Assembly: GCA_029938515.1 (NCBI GenBank)
Contig: JAOZUU010000031.1
Coordinates: 1-12,066, forward strand
Length of the DNA stretch: 12,066 nt
Reading direction: 5' to 3'
Source of the DNA: Desulfobacterales bacterium
GTDB taxonomy: Bacteria; Desulfobacterota; Desulfobacteria; Desulfobacterales; QNYZ01
A program made the position numbers and the translations under genes. Under the pieces are notes generated by a model. It was not told where the DNA came from. It saw only the letters and a program-made list of their open reading frames with translations, and searched no databases. Shown here one piece after another: positions 1 through 6,299 of this stretch. Each line of letters starts with the position of its first letter. The stretch's first letter is position 1.

Positions 1-425
1 GTGTCCAGAACGGCATCAGCCAGAGATGACAGGTCCGCCATCACTTCGGGAACGGTGGCCTGTCCGCACAGATCCCGCCAGGCGATACGAACCATTTCCC
101 GGCATCGAAATCGACGAAGGCGTACCATCAGATCCGTTTCGTCGTTCACACCATCCAGTGTGGTGATTAAGCGCTTGGCTAAATCATCAGCAGAACAAGG
201 GTGCCGCAGATCACCACTTTGGACCAGATCCGTCAGTAGATCGGGATGGCGGGTACAGTTTTTAAAAATGAAGTTGCTGAACAAAAATGCCCGTTTGGCA
301 GCATAGATGAAGGAACTGTTATCCGGTATATCGATACCGGCATTATCCGTCGCCCGGCGGAACTCGGACCATTTTCTTTCTTCCTCATCAACCAGTATTT
401 GCGGTAAAGCAGTGGATGGTATCAT
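1..425 (-). CDS. glnE: Bifunctional glutamine synthetase adenylyltransferase/deadenylase, N-terminal part
   Basis: GlnE adds and removes AMP on glutamine synthetase in response to nitrogen status. Only the first 141 codons are present; the gene runs off the left edge. I translated this strand by hand. Residues 46-70 resemble the GlnE segment with an FSDF-type motif and HPDLL, and residues 98-118 (DLMVRLRRFRCREMVRIAWRD) match the conserved block that in E. coli GlnE reads LMRELRLFRRR..MVRIAW. The nucleotidyltransferase catalytic residues lie further downstream, outside the window. The ATG at 425 is the only usable start, because an in-frame TAA at 438-440 (the stop of the preceding gene) lies five codons upstream. 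No strong Shine-Dalgarno is visible, so translation may be coupled to the MoaD-like gene 12 nt upstream. Identification is firm; the exact start is less so. Confidence 0.9.
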   Translation of the reverse strand, partial: MIPSTALPQILVDEEERKWSEFRRATDNAGIDIPDNSSFIYAAKRAFLFSNFIFKNCTRHPDLLTDLVQSGDLRHPCSADDLAKRLITTLDGVNDETDLMVRLRRFRCREMVRIAWRDLCGQATVPEVMADLSSLADAVLD

Positions 426-437
426 CTGGGCTTCGAC

Positions 438-713
438 TTATTTCGAATTTCGAAAATCATGCCAATCGACAAAGAAGGGATACTCTCTCGGGAAAAGGGC
501 CACACGATCACCGGGCCGGATCATCACATCCAGGCGAACACCCTTGTGATTTAACATGACCAATTGAACTTTCTCAATGGGGATCCCGATACCTGAAAGC
601 ACACTGGGTAATGGTGCCTGTCCATCGAGCGGGATTTTCATCATCCGGTTCGGCTTCCGGTCGATGATTTTGGACAGAGAGCCGTAGAGATAAACATAGA
701 TTTCCTGTTGCAT
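438..713 (-). CDS. MoaD/ThiS-like ubiquitin-fold protein lacking the GG tail
   Basis: A 91-residue protein of the MoaD/ThiS (beta-grasp sulfur carrier) type, which includes the ubiquitin-like domains found with Mut7-C. It starts with a strand (EIYVYLYGSL) and has a late block VMLNHKGVRLDVMIRPGDRV followed by ALFP, matching the family pattern of a 'VN' strand, then 'L.DGD.V.L.PP'. Family sulfur carriers end in Gly-Gly, the site of thiocarboxylation. This one instead runs on as EYPFFVDWHDFRNSK, so a classical carrier role is doubtful. I chose the ATG at 713 rather than the longer reading from 776, because GGGAGG sits five bases before it and the ubiquitin fold begins there. The glnE start follows 12 nt downstream on the same strand. 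Its substrate and partners are unknown. Confidence 0.75.
   Translation of the reverse strand: MQQEIYVYLYGSLSKIIDRKPNRMMKIPLDGQAPLPSVLSGIGIPIEKVQLVMLNHKGVRLDVMIRPGDRVALFPREYPFFVDWHDFRNSK
448..473. repeat. Degenerate short repeat, copy 1 (3' end of the MoaD-like gene)
   Basis: On the plus strand this reads TTTCGAAAATCATGCCA then ATCGACAAAG. It matches the copy at 788-812 with about three differences (C/T, one extra A, C/A). It encodes the WHDFRNSK-type C-terminus of the MoaD-like protein. I found no third copy in the window. Confidence 0.5.
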
Positions 714-785
714 TAAAACCTCCCGAAAATGTTGATATCCCTGTTGTAAGGCCTGCGAAAAGGGAAAACCCATCACGTTTCACTT

Positions 786-812
786 TTTTTCGAAAATTAT
801 GCCATCGAAAAA
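786..812. repeat. Degenerate short repeat, copy 2, with terminal inverted repeat
   Basis: This second copy lies in the 126-nt spacer between the radical SAM gene and the MoaD-like gene. TTTTTCGA (786-793) and TCGAAAAA (805-812) form a perfect 8-bp inverted repeat around an 11-nt loop. There is no U-tract after the stem in the direction of the surrounding genes, so it is not a canonical terminator. It may be a small REP-like element. Confidence 0.45.
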
Positions 813-839
813 CATAGACCAAAATGGCAAATGCAAAAT

Positions 840-2756
840 TCAACAAGGGTCCTTTCCCCTGTTACGCCAAGGACTTACCGGCACCGCCAGACTTAGATAA
901 CTATCGTTTTCTTCAAACATCAGTTTTTTATCGACCATCATTTTCAAAAAAGCAACGATTTTATCTTCGGAAAAGGCCGGGAACCGATCTCGAATTTTTT
1001 TGAGTGAACGATGGTGGCGGCAAAAAAGATAGATTAGCCGGGAAGTTCCCGTCAGGCGATGGTTAAGGGGTTCGGTGTTTAGCCGGCCTTGCCGGATGAT
1101 TAAAAAATCGCCGCCGTCGCGCAGGGTTAAAATAGGGGAGCAAATCGACCTTTTGTGCAACTCGGTATAAATCTTGTGCCAGGTCGCCACTTTCTTCTTA
1201 ACCGGTTGCCAGATTTTTCTTTGATAGCCCAGATCACCACGGTAAGCCTGGATCATAAATCCCAGAGACTGGAAAATTTCCCGGGGAAATAATAAGGCCC
1301 AGTTCGGGTGATTGAAAACCGCCCGGATCCCGTAAACTTCAGGGTTCTGCCACACGGGACTTCCCTGCCCGAGCCAGAAGGCTGCGGTCTTGAGCGGTCG
1401 ATAGGGCAAGGCAAATTCTATGTTGCGAAGGGTTAGGGCAACATCCCGCTCATCGCTGCCCGGAAAATAGAGGATCAGGTTTGAAATATTTTGGATACCC
1501 AGGGCTTCACAGTTTTTCATGATTTCCAGATTCTGAATGGTGGTGGTACCTTTGTGAAGTTTTTTTAACAGTGGGGTGGAAAGCGCTTCAATGCCGATCT
1601 GGACTTCCTGCATCCCGGCCTTCCCCATGACCTTCAGTTCCGCCCAGGGAGTGGTGGCCCTGATTTCGGAAAACAGGCGCAAATCCTTTTTCAACCGGTC
1701 CAGCCTTGCGAATATTTCTGTCGATGTGTTCCGGGGTAGTACATTATCCACCATGGAAACCGAAAGCGCTTGGTGTTTGCCGATCAGGTGATCGATTTCA
1801 TCCACCACCTGTGAGGGCTCTTTGGTGCGATAGCCTTCCCACTGGAGGTTGAGGTTGCAAAACGCGCAGCCGGTGGCCTTGCCGGACGCACTTAACTGCC
1901 GCCACCAGCAGCCGCGGGATGTTTCAACAGGCAAAACAGGGAAGAAAGCATTCTGTGAGTTAAAGGATTTGAGCAGGTCAAAATAATCATCATAGTCCGG
2001 CGGAGGAAGGGTGTTCAGCGTTGTTAACTGCTGAAAATCGAAGGACGTCCTATGATCTTCGGCAACCTTCGGTAGGCTGAGTCCCTTAATGGGGGGCACG
2101 TCGGAAAGACTCTGAAATTTTATCAGACAGTCTATCAGTTGACTGAAAGGCAGTTCTCCCTCGCCATTGACCACAGCATCGACTTCGGGAAACAGTTTAA
2201 ATAAATCCCCTGTCGTCGATCCGGAAAAAGTCGAACCGCCGATGACAATGACAAGTTTCGGAAATTTTTCTTTGATGCGTCTTATAAAATACAAAGCGGA
2301 GGTCAACTGACAAAGTGAAACCGAAAAACCCGCCAGCAAATAATTTCCCCAGTTCAGGCTGTTGATAAAATCATCCGAAATCTTCTTAACCCTGTCAGCT
2401 ATGCTCCTGAGACCGTCAGCCCACAATACTGATTTGCGACCGGATTCCTGGTTAAACAATTTTTCAATGCGCTGAAGCCGCTCCGGGTATAACAGGGCGG
2501 CATAGATGGTTTCCGCCAGCCAGGTACGTTTTGAGATTTCGTGATACAACCGGTAGCCGATGGATTCCGCCAGTTTTAAATAAACATGATGGGCTTCGAC
2601 CTGGATATCCGGATGAATGGACCGCAAATAGGCCTTGAGGGTGCCCAGTTGAATGGAAGGACGGTTGTAAAGCGGCCAGGGAGTTGAGAGCAGAACGATT
2701 CTGTTTGCAGATGAAACCGCTTCACTCTGTTTTTTCCTATGAATGAACGATTGCAT
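840..2756 (-). CDS. B12-binding radical SAM protein, RiPP-maturation C-methyltransferase type
   Basis: A 638-residue enzyme in three parts. The N-terminal B12-binding-like domain (about 18-215) contains STPWPLYNRPSIQLGTLKAY, GGSTFSG (173-179) and VVNGEGELPF (195-204). The radical SAM domain follows, with the cluster signature SRGCWW at 280-285 and CAFC at 297-300, giving C283-x13-C297-x2-C300. The C-terminal region is helical and ends near residue 630. The wide first spacing and the WPLYNRPSIQLG block are typical of the 'RiPP maturation radical SAM protein 1 / C-methyltransferase' family, which is thought to methylate unactivated carbons of a ribosomal peptide using cobalamin and S-adenosylmethionine in the cytoplasm. 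No certain precursor gene is adjacent; the best candidate is the small ORF at 2771-2860. The ATG at 2756 has no good Shine-Dalgarno, which fits coupling to something upstream. The family call is strong; the substrate is unknown. Confidence 0.85.
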   Translation of the reverse strand: MQSFIHRKKQSEAVSSANRIVLLSTPWPLYNRPSIQLGTLKAYLRSIHPDIQVEAHHVYLKLAESIGYRLYHEISKRTWLAETIYAALLYPERLQRIEKLFNQESGRKSVLWADGLRSIADRVKKISDDFINSLNWGNYLLAGFSVSLCQLTSALYFIRRIKEKFPKLVIVIGGSTFSGSTTGDLFKLFPEVDAVVNGEGELPFSQLIDCLIKFQSLSDVPPIKGLSLPKVAEDHRTSFDFQQLTTLNTLPPPDYDDYFDLLKSFNSQNAFFPVLPVETSRGCWWRQLSASGKATGCAFCNLNLQWEGYRTKEPSQVVDEIDHLIGKHQALSVSMVDNVLPRNTSTEIFARLDRLKKDLRLFSEIRATTPWAELKVMGKAGMQEVQIGIEALSTPLLKKLHKGTTTIQNLEIMKNCEALGIQNISNLILYFPGSDERDVALTLRNIEFALPYRPLKTAAFWLGQGSPVWQNPEVYGIRAVFNHPNWALLFPREIFQSLGFMIQAYRGDLGYQRKIWQPVKKKVATWHKIYTELHKRSICSPILTLRDGGDFLIIRQGRLNTEPLNHRLTGTSRLIYLFCRHHRSLKKIRDRFPAFSEDKIVAFLKMMVDKKLMFEENDSYLSLAVPVSPWRNRGKDPC

Positions 2757-3056
2757 GTCTTAATCTACATTCACCATTCAATTTTGGTTCTATATTCTTT
2801 TGATCTTGAAAACCCAGTCCACCGGCCCCTGTTTGTCGTATTCCCATTCAAACCGGCCATTTTTGTACCTCCATCGGGTTTATAGGGTGGATACTACCAA
2901 CAATACAAGCAATGATCTACTAAAATCAAATTTGATCTTCAATTTGCAATTTTCAACTATTTCGGCGGGAAGTACCGGTTTAAAAATACGATCGGCAGCC
3001 AATACTTTACATTATTCTGAAAAAGGCTGTATTTATGTAACCTTCTCAATAGGAGA
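2757..3056 (-). other. 300-nt spacer with coding-like traces, no recognised gene
   Basis: This spacer separates the nitroreductase from the radical SAM gene. On the minus strand one frame (3002 down to 2790) reads like protein: AADRIFKPVLPAEIVENCKL early and RWRYKNGRFEWEYDKQGPVD late, in the same frame but separated by a TAA at 2880-2882. Its only possible starts are poor (TTG at 3002). It may be the remnant of a decayed gene, and I do not recognise the family. A second frame contains the small ORF annotated separately. No convincing sigma-70 promoter or terminator was found. Confidence 0.4.
2771..2860 (-). CDS. Possible 29-residue peptide upstream of the radical SAM gene
   Basis: A very small ORF beginning MAGLNGNTTNRG, rich in Gly, Asn, Thr, Ser and Arg, with Trp near the middle and at the C-terminus and no Cys. 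Its support is positional: a full GGAGG (2868-2872) lies seven bases before the ATG at 2860, and its TGA ends 14 nt before the radical SAM start, which lacks its own good Shine-Dalgarno. That could mean translational coupling or a precursor peptide for the enzyme. Against it, there is no recognisable leader and another frame across the same DNA also reads like protein. This is a tentative call. Confidence 0.3.
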   Translation of the reverse strand: MAGLNGNTTNRGRWTGFSRSKEYRTKIEW

Positions 3057-3881
3057 TTATTTCCAAGTGACCCTTGGATCGTTTCTCAGCGGAAGCCGGT
3101 GATATTTGAATTTAGGATAACCGACCATCATGGCCCCAAAAGGAATATAATCCTTCGGAAGTTTTAATGCCTTTTGCAAAGGCGGCCAGAAATTGGCGGC
3201 GGCATTGAAATAACCCGCCCAGCAGGCGCCAAGACCTAAAGGAACAGAGGCCAATTCAAGGTATGTCAGGGCAATTGTACATGCCGCTGGTGCTGTGCGA
3301 TCCTCTTTATGTGCATGGGCGACAATCAAATGCGGTGCGCTTCGACAAATTTTATCCCTGCCATCTTCCCAGGCGGAGACAACCCTGTCCAGATGCATGG
3401 CGGCTGCCAGCGGGGACTCCTCTTTAATCAAATGTCGCATCCAGTCAGCGACTAGACCGGCAAGCTTTTGAACATTATCACTATCATACATGACAAGCCA
3501 GTTGACCGGTTGAAGATTATGTCCCGAAGGCGCATACTGGGCAATATCAATGAGCCGGGTTAAAAGCGCCTTTTCAACGGTTTTGTCTTTATACGCCCGG
3601 ATCGATCGGCGATACCGCAAGAATTGTTCCACCTGTTCCGGTGTGAGGAACAGCTCCTTTTTAACAGGTGGACAATCCACGGACTTCATTATTTTGTGTG
3701 ACATGGCGCCATGCGGGCACACGGCCACACAGTGTCCACAGTTTATGCAAAACAATTCCCCACCATCAATCAGTGTCGGGCATGCATCCTTTTCTTTAAA
3801 TTCGATGATACCTGCCGGGCAAACTTCAATGCAAATTCCATCACGGTTGCATTTTTCCGGGTCCACATTTAATAGTGACAT
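3057..3881 (-). CDS. Nitroreductase-family flavoprotein with N-terminal ferredoxin domain
   Basis: A 274-residue fusion. Residues 1-60 hold a two-cluster ferredoxin: C11-x5-C17-x3-C21-P, with Asp14 where the second Cys usually stands (CNRDGIC), then C45-x2-C48-x2-C51-x3-C55-P. Residues 80-270 are an FMN-binding nitroreductase domain, with the RRSIRAYKDK motif (91-100), APSGHNLQPVNW (117-128) and the typical tail GYPKFKYHRLPLR. The family transfers electrons from reduced ferredoxin-type clusters through FMN to nitro groups, quinones or unknown acceptors in the cytoplasm; many anaerobes carry several copies. The start is well placed, with AGGAGG seven bases before the ATG at 3881. It is 300 nt upstream of the radical SAM gene, so co-transcription is possible but unproven. 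The acceptor is not predictable. Confidence 0.9.
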   Translation of the reverse strand: MSLLNVDPEKCNRDGICIEVCPAGIIEFKEKDACPTLIDGGELFCINCGHCVAVCPHGAMSHKIMKSVDCPPVKKELFLTPEQVEQFLRYRRSIRAYKDKTVEKALLTRLIDIAQYAPSGHNLQPVNWLVMYDSDNVQKLAGLVADWMRHLIKEESPLAAAMHLDRVVSAWEDGRDKICRSAPHLIVAHAHKEDRTAPAACTIALTYLELASVPLGLGACWAGYFNAAANFWPPLQKALKLPKDYIPFGAMMVGYPKFKYHRLPLRNDPRVTWK

Positions 3882-4052
3882 CTAATGACCTCCTGATGAG
3901 AGCATCCTGTTGGTGATATTGAATTTGGGATTGAATCCATTCATATGTTCATCTTTCTTATGGGGAAGCAAGTATTTGAACTTTCTGGAAATCCCGGATA
4001 GTTGAAATTTTATGTACGACCCTGCTCCAAATCTGGAATTCTATCTTACTGC
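3882..4052 (-). other. Spacer with decayed similarity to the nitroreductase C-terminus
   Basis: On the minus strand one frame reads GISRKFKYLLPHKKDE (about 3950-4000) and then NGFNPKFNITNRML (about 3905-3950). It is open from the TAG near 4040 to a TAG just before the nitroreductase ATG. The pieces resemble the nitroreductase tail GYPKFKYHRLPLRNDP, and the DNA at 3911-3936 resembles 3098-3122. This looks like remnants of a partial duplication but could be chance in AT-rich DNA. The Shine-Dalgarno of the nitroreductase is at its downstream edge. Confidence 0.3.
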
Positions 4053-4661
4053 TCATTGTTCGTCTCTCCAGAATCGATAACGGTCTCTTGACCAGCGCAG
4101 ATATTTCAACAATTCGGACTTCACTTTTTCGATATCGAATTTTTCACTGTCAAATACGCCATCATACCATGGAAAACCGGCAAACCACTCCGTGTAGCGT
4201 TGATGTTCCTCATGGGCTGGATTTTTCAATGCATTGCAGAATTCAAAATATCCCGGTATCCCACCCACGTCCTCGGGCGGGCAAGCCCTTTCACCCTCAA
4301 TACATTCCACCGGTGCCTGCAACTCCGGATTAAAATATCGGCTGTCCTCAATCGTGATCTCATGCTCCCAGCAGTCACCAAAGTCATACTCGTAACCAAA
4401 TGTCCGACCTTTCTGCTTGATCAGATCAACGAGCCGGAACCTGCCGTCATGTACGCCATCATCTTTGTATTCCGGATTCTCCGTGTATCTCTTCTTGCCG
4501 ATGGTAAAGGCATGCAGATGATAGTCTTCCCAGCCCATCACAATCTGGATGACGTCATGCAAGCGGTCTAATGTAATGCTGCCCGGAACCACAAAACGCC
4601 GCCATATTTCCGGTTCGATATCAAGTAGCCTTATTTTCAGTAAGTAAAGTCTGTCGTTCAT
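4053..4661 (-). CDS. Plasmid pRiA4b ORF-3-like family protein
   Basis: A 202-residue protein of the pRiA4b ORF-3-like family, also called the IS1096 passenger (TnpR-labelled) family. Hallmarks are the opening LLKIRLLDIEPEIWRRFVVP (7-26), LDRLHDVIQIVMGWEDYHLH (31-50), YEYDFGDCWEHEI (about 90-102), the acidic Cys-containing GERACPPEDVGG (about 123-134) and the PWYDGVFD segment near 165. The molecular function of the family is not established; it is common on plasmids, transposons and accessory islands. The start at 4661 is supported by GAGG seven bases upstream and by the conserved N-terminus. The gene diverges from the vapBC-like operon across a 161-nt spacer. Length is normal and no defect is visible. 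Confidence 0.85.
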   Translation of the reverse strand: MNDRLYLLKIRLLDIEPEIWRRFVVPGSITLDRLHDVIQIVMGWEDYHLHAFTIGKKRYTENPEYKDDGVHDGRFRLVDLIKQKGRTFGYEYDFGDCWEHEITIEDSRYFNPELQAPVECIEGERACPPEDVGGIPGYFEFCNALKNPAHEEHQRYTEWFAGFPWYDGVFDSEKFDIEKVKSELLKYLRWSRDRYRFWRDEQ

Positions 4662-4758
4662 TGTTTAGCCTCGTATTCTGATGATGATTATTTTTTATCG
4701 CAAATGGACGCCGACCCTCAAGCAATTATTTATTCCGCTTAGTGTTTTAAGTCAAACA

Positions 4759-4787
4759 TTGACATACTCGCCCACATGAGATACATT
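4759..4787 (+). promoter_or_regulatory. Predicted sigma-70 promoter of the vapBC-like operon
   Basis: TTGACA at 4759-4764 is a perfect -35. After a 17-bp spacer, TACATT at 4782-4787 matches the -10 consensus at 4 of 6 positions. The antitoxin ATG lies 35 nt further on, with AGGAGGTG seven bases before it. Confidence 0.6.
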
Positions 4788-4805
4788 TGTTTTAAAAGAG
4801 ATACA
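4778..4805 (+). repeat. Direct repeat GAGATACA x2, putative antitoxin operator
   Basis: GAGATACA occurs at 4778-4785 and again at 4798-4805, start to start 20 bp apart, close to two helical turns. The first copy overlaps the predicted -10 box. Ribbon-helix-helix antitoxins usually bind repeated half-sites over their own promoter, so this is a reasonable autoregulation site. Confidence 0.45.
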
Positions 4806-4822
4806 AAAGGAGGTGAGCTTTA

Positions 4823-5062
4823 ATGCCGTTAAGTCTGAGGATACCCCCAGAAAAAGAAAAAATGATAAAGAACGCATCTAAAAAAGCCGGAAAAACGAAA
4901 TCCGCCTATATTATCGAGGCGATCGATGAGAAAATAGGAGTAATAAAAAATCGTGAAAAAACCATACGGGAAATGGCGGGCTGGATGTCGCACGAAGAAG
5001 CCCGTGAGTTAAAGAAATCACTTGACGTATTTAACCAAATCAATGAGGGAGACTGGGATTGA
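4823..5062 (+). CDS. vapB: Ribbon-helix-helix antitoxin (VapB-like)
   Basis: A 79-residue protein. The N-terminus PLSLRIPPEKEKMIKNASKK followed by AGKTKSAYIIEAIDEKI has the strand-helix-helix pattern of CopG/RHH DNA-binding domains (residues 2-40). The acidic tail (MSHEEARELKKSLDVFNQIN) is the likely toxin-binding segment. The family neutralises its cognate PIN toxin and represses its own promoter. The ATG is fixed by a strong AGGAGGTG at the right distance. The gene overlaps the toxin by 4 nt (TTGA), the usual coupling in such operons. VapB antitoxins belong to several unrelated fold types, so the symbol rests partly on the PIN-toxin partner. Confidence 0.8.
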   Translation: MPLSLRIPPEKEKMIKNASKKAGKTKSAYIIEAIDEKIGVIKNREKTIREMAGWMSHEEARELKKSLDVFNQINEGDWD

Positions 5063-5463
5063 AACTCGTGCTGGATACCAATATTTATAGCGACTATGCT
5101 GAAGGAGTACCCGAAACCGTCGATTTCATGGCGACCCACGGCGAGCATTTGTACATACCCTCCGTTGTGTTAGGGGAACTCCAATTCGGATTCATGAAAG
5201 GAAGAAGACAGCGATTTAATGAAAAACATTTGGAGACCTTTATCAATCGTTTAAAGGTCGAAATAATTCCCGTAGATGCCGGCGTCGCCAGGAAATTCGC
5301 GATCATCTTTTTATCGCTTCAAAAAGAAGGAACCAAAATACCCATCAACGATGTTTGGATTGCCGCGAGCTGTATGGAAATTGGGGGTACCTTACTGACA
5401 AGAGATAAACATTTCGAGATTGTGGATCAGATTGAGGCGATTATACTGACAAAAAACTCATGA
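5059..5463 (+). CDS. vapC: PIN-domain ribonuclease toxin (VapC-like)
   Basis: A 134-residue PIN-domain protein, close to the normal length for VapC. The acidic metal-binding residues are visible: D6 (VLDTN), E40 (GEL), D98 (INDVWIAA) and D116 (TRDKHF). VapC toxins cut specific RNAs, often tRNAs, using Mg2+ or Mn2+, until bound by the antitoxin. It starts with TTG at 5059, overlapping the antitoxin stop; GAGGGAG at 5045-5051 serves as ribosome binding site. All four acidic residues are intact, so the toxin is likely functional. A 131-nt spacer follows before the broken ATPase gene; a weak TTGTGG-N16-TATACT (5420-5447) inside the toxin end is the only promoter-like sequence I see there. Confidence 0.88.
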   Translation: MKLVLDTNIYSDYAEGVPETVDFMATHGEHLYIPSVVLGELQFGFMKGRRQRFNEKHLETFINRLKVEIIPVDAGVARKFAIIFLSLQKEGTKIPINDVWIAASCMEIGGTLLTRDKHFEIVDQIEAIILTKNS

Positions 5464-5594
5464 TGAGATCGAATACCGTCGTAAAAGTGGCGTTATTCAA
5501 TTCAAAAAAACGTCCCTATCACCCTTTAGTCAAATTATAAGCGGCTGCCAAAATTTATTCTTAAACTTACGCAGCGACAAGGAACAAATTAAAA

Positions 5595-6299
5595 ATGCAG
5601 TTTGACCTTAATCGAACAGTTCGAATCATTGAACCTGCGAAAGTGGGATCTGATAGAGGGCTGGGAAGATTTATTGATTACTTGACAGTACCCAACATTA
5701 TCCTTCTTGGGGATCCCGGTGCAGGCAAAACACATACTTTCAAGGCAGCTGCCAAGAAAGAAAATGTTGAGTTTCTCTCTGTCCGTGATTTCCTCATCTT
5801 TGCTGAAAGCGAACCACTGGGAAAAACGATTTATCTTGATGGCCTTGATGAGTTTCGGTCAAGAATTAAAGAAAAAAATCTGATCATCGAACTGATCAAG
5901 TCACTTAAAAAACGGGGGGAGCCTCATATTCGTCTCTCCTGTCGCAACGCAGATTGGTTAGGAGAGAGCGACCTCGCATTGTTTAGGAAACTTTTCGGAG
6001 AGCTGCCGTATGTTGTTTTGAACCTTGAACCTCTTACTGAGGAAGAAATTCTTTCAGTTCTGCAAACGGAAGACGTGGCGAAACCTGAAGCTTTTGTCAC
6101 CATGGCGGAATCGCTTAATCTGGAAGGGCTTCTGAAGAACCCGCAAACCCTGATAATGTTGGCGGATGTAGTTCAACGTGACACCTGGCCGGATACCAGA
6201 AGAGAACTCTTTGAAAAATCTTGCTTTATACTGCTGGCTGAGCCAAATCGTGAACATTTAGGCTCTGGGCTTGGGCAATTTTTAATCGAGACGAATTAG
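5595..6299 (+). pseudogene. STAND/NACHT-like ATPase, N-terminal fragment (frameshifted)
   Basis: The first 228 or so codons of a very large P-loop ATPase gene. Residues 39-46 are a Walker A (GDPGAGKT), 78-86 a Walker B with double acid (TIYLDGLDE), 112-120 a sensor-like IRLSCRNAD, and 181-187 KNPQTLI, typical of the STAND/NACHT winged region. There is almost no domain before the P-loop (about 35 residues), so this ATPase has no N-terminal effector. The frame ends at a TAG (6297-6299) after QFLIETN. Adding one T to the T5 run at 6279-6283 gives QFFNRDELVGVAGEIA and continues in the next fragment. The ATG at 5595 is the only start after the TAA at 5562-5564; only a weak AGGA precedes it. Function in phage defence is inferred from architecture. 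Confidence 0.82.

Noticed and set aside
1..549. Two plus-strand frames at the left edge
   Set aside because: They are antisense to glnE and to the MoaD-like gene, whose translations match known families.
786..812. Inverted repeat as a rho-independent terminator
   Set aside because: The stem is all weak TTTTTCGA pairs and no U-tract follows in the direction of the genes, so it is treated as a repeat only.
574..846. 90-codon minus-strand frame after the radical SAM gene, containing a GG, considered as a RiPP precursor
   Set aside because: Most of it overlaps the MoaD-like gene in another frame, has no Shine-Dalgarno, and its FRWHNFRKK part is just the repeat copy 2.
2800..3102. 100-codon plus-strand frame between the radical SAM and nitroreductase genes
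   Set aside because: No domain, no ribosome binding site, and it runs into the 3' end of the nitroreductase on the opposite strand.
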